Source of the DNA: JBFMDN01 sp040753915
Lineage (GTDB): Bacteria; Desulfobacterota; Desulfomonilia; Desulfomonilales; Desulfomonilaceae
Length of the DNA stretch: 64,000 nt
Reading direction: 5' to 3'
NCBI GenBank assembly: GCA_040753915.1
Contig: JBFMDN010000023.1
Coordinates: 14,714-78,713 of the forward strand
Both the position numbers and the translations under genes were made by a program. The notes below the pieces were generated by a model. It was not told the DNA's origin and made no database searches. It saw only the letters and a list, made by a program, of their open reading frames with translations. Every line of letters starts with the position of its first letter. Position 1 is the stretch's first letter. Below are positions 1 through 7,659 of this stretch, one piece after another.

Positions 1-1
1 G

Positions 2-388
2 GACGATTTTGTGGAGACCATGGTCAAGAGGCTTAAGAGCAAAGGCCTTGAAGCCGAGGGGGTGAACAGGGGCCACGCTGCCCTCGAGTTGTTGCGACAC
101 AAGGAGTTTGACGTCTGCGTCTTGGACGTCAGGATGCCGGGCATGGATGGCATTGAGACTCTCAGGGAAATGAAGAAGAGGGATCCCTCTCTGGAGGTTA
201 TCATTCTTACCGGCCACGGGTCGGTAGAATCAGGAATTCAGGGCCTTCAGTTGGGAGCATACAATTACGTGATGAAGCCAGTACCTTTTCCTGAGTTGCT
301 CGAGCAAATCGTCCAGGCGTACGAGAGAAAGGTTATCGAAGAAGAACGAAGGCAGCATCGCCTGGTTCATGACGCCCCGGAGCTCTAA
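2..388 (+). CDS. Response regulator receiver protein, 5' end outside the window
   Basis: Single CheY-like receiver domain. The open frame runs to the first bases, where the codons read Asp-Asp-Phe-Val-Glu-Thr-Met. This matches the acidic-pocket DD-E-x-F-x-x-TM segment of the receivers at 60-61 kb, so the true start lies upstream and the first GTG/ATG are internal. The phospho-acceptor Asp sits in CVLDVRMPGMDG, followed by the switch Thr in ILTGHGS and the conserved Lys in VMKP. A charged tail of about 25 residues follows, with no DNA-binding output domain. A histidine kinase starts 50 bp downstream, so this is probably part of a phosphorelay. Only the extreme N-terminus is missing. Confidence 0.85.
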   Translation, partial: DDFVETMVKRLKSKGLEAEGVNRGHAALELLRHKEFDVCVLDVRMPGMDGIETLREMKKRDPSLEVIILTGHGSVESGIQGLQLGAYNYVMKPVPFPELLEQIVQAYERKVIEEERRQHRLVHDAPEL

Positions 389-438
389 TCTGTGGGCCCT
401 CTGCACAGTTAATTGAATCTCTGAAACGGTGGATCAAT

Positions 439-1341
439 ATGTTCGTCCTTGATGCACAACCAGGTTTGACCGCCGTGCTCTGCGCGCTCGACATAGGCGT
501 GCGGTGTTCCATCGTCCTGGGGGTGTCGTGCCCTCTTGTTCTTGCGTCCATGGCGCTGATAGCAGATGTCGAATCGGAGAAGTCGGAAGATGTCCCGCGT
601 TGTGGGGGGCCGCAATCTTCGATCTCTCGGACTGACATCTGGTCGCCTGTCAATGCTCTTTCGGCCGGCATAGCCCATGAGATCAACAATCCACTGGGGA
701 TAATTGGTCAAGAGGCTCAATTGTTGAAGTACCTCTTGGAGCAAGAGCCCTTCGCGTCGATCGAGGCCTCAGCAGGATGCCTCGAGTCTGTCAGGGAGAT
801 TGTCCGCCAGGTGGATCGATGCAAAGAAATCGTGAACAAGCTCTTGAGCCTAGCAAGGCAGAGCGATCCCATCATTCAGCGTACAGACATCAACACGATC
901 GTAGTGGAAATGGCCAACCTTGCGGAAAGGCAGAATCTGGTGGACAAGGACGTTAAGATCGTGAGGAGTCTTAGGAGGGAATTACCACTCGTACACACCG
1001 ATCCTCCTCTCGTCAGGCAGGTAATTCTTAACCTGATCAATAACGCCATTCAAGCCATTGAGAAAAAGGGGACCGTAGCGATAAGCACCGCGCCAGCAGG
1101 CGAATGGGTGGAAATAGCCATAACTGATGATGGTTGCGGAATTCCTCAGGAAAATATGTCCAAAATCTTCACTCCATTCTACTCCACCAAGCCCCACGGA
1201 ACAGGTACGGGACTGGGATTGGCCATATGCCGCGGTATCGTGGAGAGGCTTGGCGGACAGCTCACCGTGGGAAGCGAGGTCGGCAAATGTACCACGTTCA
1301 CGGTGAGGCTCCCGGTTGAAGGCCCTGCAAGGAGTAGGTGA
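439..1341 (+). CDS. Sensor histidine kinase with a very short N-terminal region
   Basis: HisKA plus HATPase_c kinase of 300 residues. The phospho-accepting His is in the H box GIAHEINNPLG (about residue 80). The N box (NLINNAIQAI), G1 (DDGCGIP), F box and G2 (GTGTGLGLAIC) follow in order. The catalytic half resembles the Cache kinase at 55.8-57.6 kb, but here only about 70 residues precede the H box, with a weakly hydrophobic stretch at 13-43 and no recognisable sensor domain. It is either a cytosolic kinase driven by partner proteins or a kinase that lost its sensor. It lies between two receiver genes and its TGA is one base from the next ATG, so it is co-translated with the following receiver. 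The start codon is uncertain. Confidence 0.85.
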   Translation: MFVLDAQPGLTAVLCALDIGVRCSIVLGVSCPLVLASMALIADVESEKSEDVPRCGGPQSSISRTDIWSPVNALSAGIAHEINNPLGIIGQEAQLLKYLLEQEPFASIEASAGCLESVREIVRQVDRCKEIVNKLLSLARQSDPIIQRTDINTIVVEMANLAERQNLVDKDVKIVRSLRRELPLVHTDPPLVRQVILNLINNAIQAIEKKGTVAISTAPAGEWVEIAITDDGCGIPQENMSKIFTPFYSTKPHGTGTGLGLAICRGIVERLGGQLTVGSEVGKCTTFTVRLPVEGPARSR

Positions 1342-1342
1342 C

Positions 1343-1750
1343 ATGAAGTCTTCTCCCAAAATCTTGATAGTTGACGACGAAGAGAGATTCAGGACGACCA
1401 TGTGTAAGCTCCTCACCATACGTGGGTTTGACGCAGTTGCCGTAGAGGGTGGGCCCAAGGCCATCGAGCACGCGAAGGAGCAACCGTGTGATGTGGTGAT
1501 TCTGGATGTGAGAATGCCGGAAATGAGTGGTGTGGACGTGCTCGCAGAGATCAAGAAAGTGGATGCAGACATAGAAGTCATAATAATGACTGGCTACGCC
1601 TCAGTGGACACGGCAAAGGAGATCCTCACACGGGGGGCGTACGACTACATGCTCAAACCGTACTCGATCGACGAGCTCGTGGAAAAGATCGAGGCAGCAA
1701 ATGAACGCCGCCAAACTCGGACCCGACTCAAAGAGCAGGCTGTGGATTAG
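1343..1750 (+). CDS. Single-domain response regulator (receiver only)
   Basis: CheY-like receiver of 135 residues. The acidic pair is D11-D12, the phospho-acceptor D55 is in ILDVRMPEMSG, the switch Thr is in IMTGYAS and the Lys is in MLKPYS. The ATG at 1343 is chosen because AAGGAG lies 8 bp upstream and the start is one base past the kinase stop codon. An in-frame TTG further upstream lies inside the kinase gene. The tail is short, basic and without an output domain, so the protein probably passes phosphate on or acts by protein contact. It is presumably the cognate receiver of the preceding kinase. Confidence 0.87.
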   Translation: MKSSPKILIVDDEERFRTTMCKLLTIRGFDAVAVEGGPKAIEHAKEQPCDVVILDVRMPEMSGVDVLAEIKKVDADIEVIIMTGYASVDTAKEILTRGAYDYMLKPYSIDELVEKIEAANERRQTRTRLKEQAVD

Positions 1751-1934
1751 GGTGCGGAAGAGACCGAAGACAAATTTCGCTAAAGGCCAGAGATTCGCTT
1801 CTTTTCGACGCTGTTCCCCGATATGCCCGGGAGCTATCTTGGGGCCAATCTATTGCAACAACATTCCTCATATACCCGACGCCAGAAGTTTCTTCCGCTT
1901 CCATATGCCGAGAACATTTGTGGGAGGTTTGCAG

Positions 1935-2010
1935 ACCGGTGGGACGGGCGTCTCGCCCGTCAGTGTTGAGGAGGAGAAAAGGAAATTACTATTGGCAACC
2001 GCTATAGATA
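1935..2010 (+). repeat. Dispersed hairpin-plus-tail repeat, copy 1
   Basis: A palindrome GACGGGCG-TCT-CGCCCGTC is followed by a tail around GTGTTGAGGAGGAG and ending TTGGCAACCGCTATA. Related copies lie at 10432-10506 and 21309-21370, all between genes. The arrangement resembles a REP-type intergenic element. Confidence 0.6.
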
Positions 2011-2172
2011 AGCCATTCCGTAAGTAAGCTTGGCTTTGTGTGTGAAGTGGGCGCTGGACGCGGGGTTTCAACCTGTGGTGCGGCTCGGGTAGTTCGCAAT
2101 CCGAACGGCCCCTTCTGGAAAAAAGATAAGCCGAGGAGCCATGGTACGAGCGACATGGAGCTCCCCGGCATC

Positions 2173-2200
2173 TCAGTCGACCGGGGCTGAGGCCGACTGA
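2173..2200 (-). terminator. Hairpin downstream of the TSUP operon
   Basis: Inverted repeat with arms TCAGTCG and CGACTGA, extendable to 10 bp with one G-U pair. It begins 5 bp past the stop codon of the last minus-strand gene of the TSUP operon. No U-tract follows, so intrinsic termination is only possible. Confidence 0.35.
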
Positions 2201-2205
2201 AGGGT

Positions 2206-2541
2206 TTATTTCTTCATGATATCCTGTTTGCTAACATTCATGACTCTGATTGCTGATTTTCCTTTCTCGCCGTCCGTGTACGCCACCCGGAGAATGTCAC
2301 CGGGTTGAGGGGTGATTCCGATCAACGCATTCGCTACATTGAACGTCAGTTGCTTCCCTGTTGATTTTCCGTACGGGTGCTCTTTGCTCTTGCTCGTGTC
2401 GTACACTTCTATAACTATGGTCTTTGCGTTCTGGTCGTACGATAGGCACTTCCCTTGCGCAACGTCGGCCGCGGTAGCAGGAAGAGCGAAAGCGAGCAGG
2501 AGCACAAGTGGAGCTATTATAAGGATGACATTTCTTTTCAT
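2206..2541 (-). CDS. Small secreted protein of the TSUP operon
   Basis: A protein of 111 residues with a clear Sec signal peptide: a basic start, a hydrophobic core rich in Leu/Ile/Ala, then a cleavage site near ATAA/DVA at about residue 24. The mature part is about 87 residues and looks like a small beta-rich domain (KTIVIEVYD, LTFNVANALIG, DILRVAYTDG). No family recognised. It is the last gene of the minus-strand operon, about 27 bp after the TSUP permease, so it may be a periplasmic partner of that transporter. The function is unknown; an OB-like or ligand-binding fold is only a guess. Confidence 0.75.
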   Translation of the reverse strand: MKRNVILIIAPLVLLLAFALPATAADVAQGKCLSYDQNAKTIVIEVYDTSKSKEHPYGKSTGKQLTFNVANALIGITPQPGDILRVAYTDGEKGKSAIRVMNVSKQDIMKK

Positions 2542-2568
2542 CGATTTTCCTCCGGAATTGATAGGCCT

Positions 2569-3606
2569 CTACGCTTGTACTGCGGCCTTGTCCTCTTGGA
2601 GTCTCTTCTCCCTCAGCTCCTGTGCTGCTCCCTTAAACATGATACCCATGATGTAGAGGCAGATCAGCCCCACAGCACCCAGGATGAGAACTGTGGCTGG
2701 GGCTTCGTACTTGAATTGCTTCAAGATGATGGATATCATACACGCGACAACGGCCAGTCCGAAGGCAATCCGGATGCCGTAGCCTTTTGCGTATTTGGTC
2801 GCGACTGTCCCGATCTGAGCGCCGATAGCGGCTCCGCAAAGCATCACGAACACCGCCCAGATCTCGATTCGGCCTTTGACTCCATAGGTAAACGTGCCAT
2901 ACAGACCGGAGATCATAACCTCAAACAGGTCGGTTCCAACCGCGATGTGTGTGGGACAACCAATGAAGTACACGAGTGCAGGCATGCGCAGCAAGCCGCC
3001 GCCAATGCCGAGGAAGCCGGCGAGAACGCCTGTAAGAAAGCTCACGATGATGGGGAGCCACATGGAGCATGTGATTCCGGCGGTCTTAAAGTGCATCATC
3101 GGGGGTATTCGGATCTTCTGCAACGTCTTGTACCACGTGAAGCCTTCGGCGCCATGCTCTCCAACGATACCCGCTTTTTTCTTCTTGATCGCTTTTCGGT
3201 AGTCGGCAAAGACCATTAATGCAATGAGCAAGAGGACGCCTACGTACACCCAGCGCACCACAGGGCCAACCTTCCCGATTCGCTCGAGCCACATGACGAC
3301 CTGAGCCCCGCACTCGATACCGATCACCGTGCCAACCACCATGATAATGCCGAGCTTATAATCCACATTACCGAACTTCGAGTGCCTGAAGGTCGAGATC
3401 ATGGATTTACCGGCTATATGGGCTATGTCAGTGCCGATGGCGTATGCCATAGGGAATCCCAGAATGTTCAAGCCAGGCGTGACCATCCACGCTCCTCCCA
3501 TTCCGAAGAAGCCTCCGATAACTCCTACGGAGAAGCCTATGAGGAGGAGACCTGGCCATAGTATATTTATGCCGGCAATCGGCATGTACATGTACAACCA
3601 GTCCAT
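2569..3606 (-). CDS. TSUP (TauE/SafE) family anion permease
   Basis: Integral membrane permease of 345 residues. It has the two-fold internal repeat typical of the family: a Gly-rich segment GFFGMGGAWMVTPGLNILG near residue 31 and the related GFLGIGGGLLRMPALVYFIG in the second half. Family members export or import sulfite, sulfoacetate, sulfolactate or other organic anions. The substrate here cannot be read from sequence. The start is supported by AAGGAGG 9 bp before the ATG. It lies between a 99-residue membrane protein (upstream) and a small secreted protein (downstream) in one operon. A larger paralog sits at 57840-59117 with its own accessory membrane protein and the same promoter type. 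Confidence 0.88.
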   Translation of the reverse strand: MDWLYMYMPIAGINILWPGLLLIGFSVGVIGGFFGMGGAWMVTPGLNILGFPMAYAIGTDIAHIAGKSMISTFRHSKFGNVDYKLGIIMVVGTVIGIECGAQVVMWLERIGKVGPVVRWVYVGVLLLIALMVFADYRKAIKKKKAGIVGEHGAEGFTWYKTLQKIRIPPMMHFKTAGITCSMWLPIIVSFLTGVLAGFLGIGGGLLRMPALVYFIGCPTHIAVGTDLFEVMISGLYGTFTYGVKGRIEIWAVFVMLCGAAIGAQIGTVATKYAKGYGIRIAFGLAVVACMISIILKQFKYEAPATVLILGAVGLICLYIMGIMFKGAAQELREKRLQEDKAAVQA

Positions 3607-3635
3607 TGTGTAGACCTCCTTCTTGGGTCCTTAAA

Positions 3636-3935
3636 TCAATGTTCCACGATCTTGCGTGACGTCAGGTCGATTCCGGTCCGCTTCATGATGAAGTCAGTCA
3701 GCAGGCCGAGCCCACACCCAAGGAATGCGGTAATGATTGTGCACACTAAACCGAACATGAAGGGGTCCGTATTATACAGATCCAGGAAGTACACGGTGAC
3801 CGGGGAAGATACCATCCTCTTGTCTGCCACTACGACCAGCATTTCTGCCTTTCCGCCTGCCGCGTGCACCAAACCCGGGAAAAGGACAGAGACGGCCCCG
3901 AAGAGCGATGCGAGTTTGAGCCAGAGTCGTTTCAT
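3636..3935 (-). CDS. Small membrane protein heading the TSUP operon
   Basis: A protein of 99 residues. The N-terminus looks like a signal peptide or membrane anchor (MKRLWLKLASLFGAVSVLF..., Ala-rich boundary near residue 26). A soluble stretch of about 30 residues and one membrane helix around residues 58-80 (MFGLVCTIITAFLGCGLGLL) follow, then a short basic tail. AAAGGAGG precedes the ATG. First gene of the operon, 30 bp ahead of the TSUP permease, downstream of a sigma-54-type promoter. It is probably an accessory subunit, in the way the 59121-59828 protein accompanies the second TSUP permease, although the two small proteins are not obviously homologous. Function unknown. Confidence 0.78.
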   Translation of the reverse strand: MKRLWLKLASLFGAVSVLFPGLVHAAGGKAEMLVVVADKRMVSSPVTVYFLDLYNTDPFMFGLVCTIITAFLGCGLGLLTDFIMKRTGIDLTSRKIVEH

Positions 3936-3997
3936 TCCTGAAGACCTCCTTTCTCCGGTGGGTCTTGAGATATGCTGAATCAGCTTTGTCCTGTCCT

Positions 3998-4013
3998 AGC
4001 AATCACGATGCCA
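3998..4013 (-). promoter_or_regulatory. Sigma-54 (-24/-12) promoter of the first TSUP operon
   Basis: On the minus strand the sequence reads TGGCAT-CGTGA-TTGCT, a close match to TGGCAC-N5-TTGCW with GG and GC at the correct spacing. It lies 63 bp before the ATG at 3935. The same hexamer, spacing and TTGCT occur before the second TSUP operon (57704-57719). Confidence 0.7.
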
Positions 4014-4113
4014 ACATCGAAGACAGGCAGTCCAAATCATGTCCTGGCGGTAATGAACCGAATAGGTTCCCATCGATTCGACACTTTTTTGCACCCGAGC
4101 CATGTCGGTTTTC

Positions 4114-4128
4114 TTTACAGCCTGTAAA
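4114..4128. promoter_or_regulatory. Perfect 15-bp palindrome, possible operator
   Basis: TTTACAG-C-CTGTAAA lies in the gap between the divergent TSUP operon and the PEP-synthase-like gene, upstream of the sigma-54 promoter. It could bind an enhancer-binding protein or a repressor of either side. No second copy was found nearby. Confidence 0.4.
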
Positions 4129-4148
4129 CTTACGTATCGCGAACGATC

Positions 4149-4178
4149 TTGACACGTGAGACGCTCCCAATGTTTGAT
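4149..4178 (+). promoter_or_regulatory. Weak sigma-70 promoter candidate
   Basis: A perfect TTGACA is followed after 18 bp by TTTGAT. It faces the gene at 4413, about 225 bp downstream. The -10 match is poor, so this is tentative. Confidence 0.3.
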
Positions 4179-4412
4179 GGAGGTACAGTTATTGCACCGT
4201 GCTCGCAGGTGTGTGTCAAATAGTACGAGAGGTCGTTGGAGAACCTCACCGTGGGGCACAGTCGCGGGACGGGTGATTCAAGAAGAGATCAGATTTCGGG
4301 CGGTTCCCGAACCGGTACCAATTCCGGCGGCCGTTGCACGTGTGATTGAGGTCTTGTAGCGACTTCCTCTGTTGTCAGAACCAAGACGGAAAGCCCGAAA
4401 ACCCACCCCCGA

Positions 4413-7079
4413 GTGAAACAAGCCATGGCGAGCTTCCTGCAAAGACTGGCGAATCGAATAACCAAATGGAAGACAACCCGAACGGCTTCCGGCGGTGACA
4501 GGGTTTCGCGGCTTTTCAAATTCAAGTACACGTGTTTCAAGGATCTTCTGGCATCAAACACGGAGCTCCTCAACATCCTGACCGATTTTGAAGAGAAGCT
4601 CCGGGGACGCCAGGTCTTTGGCATGACCTACGTCAGATCACAAGCTGCACGGGCTGTATTTCACACGCTCCGGATGGTAAAGAGTCTGGATGACCTCTCA
4701 GGACACAAGTACGGGTCGCTCTTCAAAGTTGTGGACATCATAGACCTGCTGATAAAGGATGAGCTGGGCAAGAAAAAAGAGGTTCCTGTTGCCGAGTTCG
4801 TCATTCCCTATTCCGTGATCACCAAGGACATGGTCGATTGGGTAGGCGGAAAAAGCGCGAACCTCGGAGAGCTTCGCAATAGAGTCGGAGTCCCGATACC
4901 GGAGGGATTCGCCATAACCACCAACGCGTATGAATTCTTCCTCCAGCGAAACGATCTGATAGATGAAATCAACAGACGCAGAATGGACCTAGATCCAAGC
5001 GATCCCAACGCTATCGTCGAAGTGAGCGAACAGATTCAGAGGCTCATTATTTCCGCTCCGATACCCGAAGATCTTGATAGTGCAATCCGTCGCGGATACG
5101 AAGAGATGGTCTCAGATATCAGGCGGCGGCGAGGGCTGCAGCAAGATACGGTGGTGCCGGTGGCCTTGCGAAGTAGCGCCATAGGCGAGGACAGTGAGCT
5201 CTCTTTCGCAGGTCAGTATCTCTCCGTGTTGAATGTGCCGCCGGAGAGAATCGTAGATACCTACAAGCTCGTGGTGGCCAGTCTTTACACGCCCCGGGCC
5301 ATCTCGTACCGGCTGAACAGGGGAATGAGAGACGAGGACACGGCCATGAGTGTTGCCTGTATCGAGATGGTGCCGTCTGTTGCCAGCGGGGTCATGTATT
5401 CGCGTCATCCGCTCGATCTGATGCGGGATCGAGTCCTGATCAATGCCGTCTGGGGGCTCGGGCCGTACGCTGTCGACGGGGTCATCACACCTGATTCCTA
5501 TCTTGTCGCAAAGGACTCCGACCTGACCGTCGAAAATATGACTGTTGCCGACAAACCGGTTCAGCTCGTCGCAAATCCGGCTGGAGGACTCTCAGAGTTT
5601 CCTGTGGATCCTGAAAAACGGACGCGGCCCTGTTTGACGGAGGAGCAGATCAAGACTCTGGCCCGCTGGGCAGTGATCCTCGAGAAACATTACAAGTATC
5701 CCCAGGATATCGAATGGGCTCTCGATCCTGAGGGGCATCTGCTTATGCTCCAGGCTCGTCCTCTCCACCTGGAAAAATATGGGGAAGATAGAGCAGCAAC
5801 CTATCCGAGCATCGAGGGATATGACCTCTTGCTGGAAGGTGGTTCAGTGGCGTATCCAGGTGTGGGAGCCGGTCCGGCGTTTCATGTGCGGTCCGACGAT
5901 GACCTCCTGGATTTCCCGGATGGTGCCGTTCTCATAGCCAAACACTCGACCCCGCAGTTCGTGGTGGTCATGAAAAAGGCTCAGGCAATCGTGACCGAGG
6001 CAGGGAGCGTCACCGGTCACATGGCCTCCCTGGCACGGGAATTCGGCGTGCCCACCCTCCTGAGCCTGAAAGACGCGGGAACCGTCATTGCCCCGAATTT
6101 GGAGATCACCGTGGACGCGTACTCCGGAAGAATCTACAGGGGAAGAGTTCCGGAGCTCATCGCCCTTGAGAAGAGACGAGAATCAGCCATGAAGGATACG
6201 CCCGTGTACGACACCCTACGCCGCGTCGCGGATTGGATTGTGCCCTTGAATCTGATTGATCCGAGATCTCCCGAATTCAGACCGGAGAACTGCAAGACCT
6301 TGCACGATGTCATGCGATTCTGTCACGAGTACTCGTATAAGGAGATGTTCCAGCTCAGCGATATCTTGTCCGACGTGCGGGAAGGGGGAGCGCGCAAGCT
6401 CGTCGCTCCCGTTCCTTTGGACCTTCATGTGATCGATCTGGGAGGAGGGCTGGCACATCTGTCCGAATTCTCCCGCAGGGTGACGCCGGATCAGGTCGTA
6501 TCAATACCGTTTAAGGCAGTCCTCGATGGGATGATTTACGTAGGCATTCGGATGAACGGGCCAAGGCCCGTAGATCTGGGCGGTTTCCTTGCAGTGATGA
6601 GAGAGCAGATGCTCTCCGCCGGTAACATGAACGAGAGGTTTGGGGATCGAAGCTACGCCATAATTTCAGATACATATCTCAACTTTAGCTCCAGAATCGG
6701 GTATCATTACAGCGCGTTGGATTCGTACTGCGGCCAAAGCGTCAACAAAAATTACATTACCTTCTCCTTCAAGGGGGGGGCGGCTGACGATGTGCGGCGG
6801 AGCCGCCGTGCACGCTGTATAGCTTCAATCTTTCAGGCCCTAGATTTTGCAGTGGAACTGCGGGAGGACAGAGTGGATGCCCGGTACTACAAGTACGAGG
6901 AGCATTTGACACGGCAGAAGCTCGAGATGATCGGCAGATTGCTTCAGTTCACCCGGCAAATGGATATGCTGATGAACTCTGAGCAGAGCGTAGAGACTTT
7001 CGCCCGCTGCTTTTTCAAGGAGAACTACAACCTCGATGACCTCGTGCAAGCCGACGAACCTGTCGTTGCGGGACAGTAA
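4413..7079 (+). CDS. PEP synthase-like phosphotransferase with unassigned C-terminal domain
   Basis: A protein of 888 residues. After about 120 N-terminal residues comes a pyruvate-phosphate-dikinase/PEP-synthase ATP-grasp domain (about 130-450; VGGKSANLGEL, VALRSSAIGEDSELSFAGQY, DIEWALDPEGHLLMLQARP). A swivelling phospho-histidine domain follows, with H536 in GSVTGHMASLAREFGVPT. The PEP/pyruvate TIM barrel of true PEP synthase is absent. Instead about 250 residues of unknown type follow. It should therefore phosphorylate its His from ATP and pass the group to an unknown acceptor, as in rifampin phosphotransferase or phenylphosphate synthase relatives. It is monocistronic or leads to the small gene at 7292. 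The GTG start lacks a good ribosome-binding site; ATG 4425 is an alternative. Confidence 0.8.
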   Translation: MKQAMASFLQRLANRITKWKTTRTASGGDRVSRLFKFKYTCFKDLLASNTELLNILTDFEEKLRGRQVFGMTYVRSQAARAVFHTLRMVKSLDDLSGHKYGSLFKVVDIIDLLIKDELGKKKEVPVAEFVIPYSVITKDMVDWVGGKSANLGELRNRVGVPIPEGFAITTNAYEFFLQRNDLIDEINRRRMDLDPSDPNAIVEVSEQIQRLIISAPIPEDLDSAIRRGYEEMVSDIRRRRGLQQDTVVPVALRSSAIGEDSELSFAGQYLSVLNVPPERIVDTYKLVVASLYTPRAISYRLNRGMRDEDTAMSVACIEMVPSVASGVMYSRHPLDLMRDRVLINAVWGLGPYAVDGVITPDSYLVAKDSDLTVENMTVADKPVQLVANPAGGLSEFPVDPEKRTRPCLTEEQIKTLARWAVILEKHYKYPQDIEWALDPEGHLLMLQARPLHLEKYGEDRAATYPSIEGYDLLLEGGSVAYPGVGAGPAFHVRSDDDLLDFPDGAVLIAKHSTPQFVVVMKKAQAIVTEAGSVTGHMASLAREFGVPTLLSLKDAGTVIAPNLEITVDAYSGRIYRGRVPELIALEKRRESAMKDTPVYDTLRRVADWIVPLNLIDPRSPEFRPENCKTLHDVMRFCHEYSYKEMFQLSDILSDVREGGARKLVAPVPLDLHVIDLGGGLAHLSEFSRRVTPDQVVSIPFKAVLDGMIYVGIRMNGPRPVDLGGFLAVMREQMLSAGNMNERFGDRSYAIISDTYLNFSSRIGYHYSALDSYCGQSVNKNYITFSFKGGAADDVRRSRRARCIASIFQALDFAVELREDRVDARYYKYEEHLTRQKLEMIGRLLQFTRQMDMLMNSEQSVETFARCFFKENYNLDDLVQADEPVVAGQ

Positions 7080-7291
7080 TTTAGAGAGCCCCCGATGCAG
7101 GCCGCTTTGCTGCGAAGCCTTTGCGCGCACGTGAATGCTACGCGCGGTAGAACTCCCTGTTGTTCCTGAAAACGGCCTTTGCTAATATTACCCTCGTGTC
7201 TCGTTAGTCGCACCGAGGAAATGAGCGTTGAATGCCAGCGAGATTAAGGCTCCTCCGAAGAAAGGACGCGCTCAAGGCCGAGGAGAATATC

Positions 7292-7510
7292 ATGTCAAAA
7301 CGTACCGACGGGCCCAGAGTTCTTATTAGAGTGAATGACAAAGCAGGGAACGAGTACTTGTGTCCCGTTGAGGAGCTGCGCGACCCGAAGAATATTACGC
7401 AAGAGGAATTGCGCTATTGCTTTGACTCAACACAAGAAGCGTTCACCGACCGAGAGGTCATGGCCATCATACGAAGCGAGTTTCGCAAGCATCCCAAAGA
7501 CGACGACTAA
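7292..7510 (+). CDS. Small conserved-looking hypothetical protein
   Basis: A soluble, charged protein of 72 residues beginning MSKRTDGPRVLIRVND. The ATG at 7292 is preferred over an upstream in-frame start at 7232 because GAGGAG lies 6 bp before it. It contains YLCPVEELRDPKNIT and ends in an acidic DDD. No domain recognised and no membrane segment. It lies between the PEP-synthase-like gene and the CNB/polyferredoxin fusion, in the same orientation. It could be a small partner of one of them, but nothing in the sequence shows this. Confidence 0.6.
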   Translation: MSKRTDGPRVLIRVNDKAGNEYLCPVEELRDPKNITQEELRYCFDSTQEAFTDREVMAIIRSEFRKHPKDDD

Positions 7511-7659
7511 GGACCTGAAGGTCTTCGACTAGCCCTAGGACTCGTGGGTTCGCACCAGGGAGGCGGAAACATAGGCAGCGAATCTCTCCGGCCCAGGTCT
7601 TCGTGGCGACGGTCGCAGCTTTCGAACTGAATAGCTTCTTTCACCACAGAGAAGAAGGC

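Larger units (their letters stand above)
1751..2205. other. Non-coding interval with a repeat copy and a hairpin
   Basis: No convincing gene. It contains one copy of a hairpin-plus-tail repeat (1935-2010) and, next to the end of the minus-strand operon, an inverted repeat (2173-2200). Open frames here have no plausible start signals or family resemblance. Confidence 0.5.

Noticed and set aside
333..744. Minus-strand open frames over the start of the first kinase
   Set aside because: They run antisense to a gene with clear kinase motifs and have no start signals or family resemblance.
1701..2027. Plus-strand frame after the second receiver
   Set aside because: It overlaps the receiver end and reads through the hairpin repeat; the composition is not protein-like.
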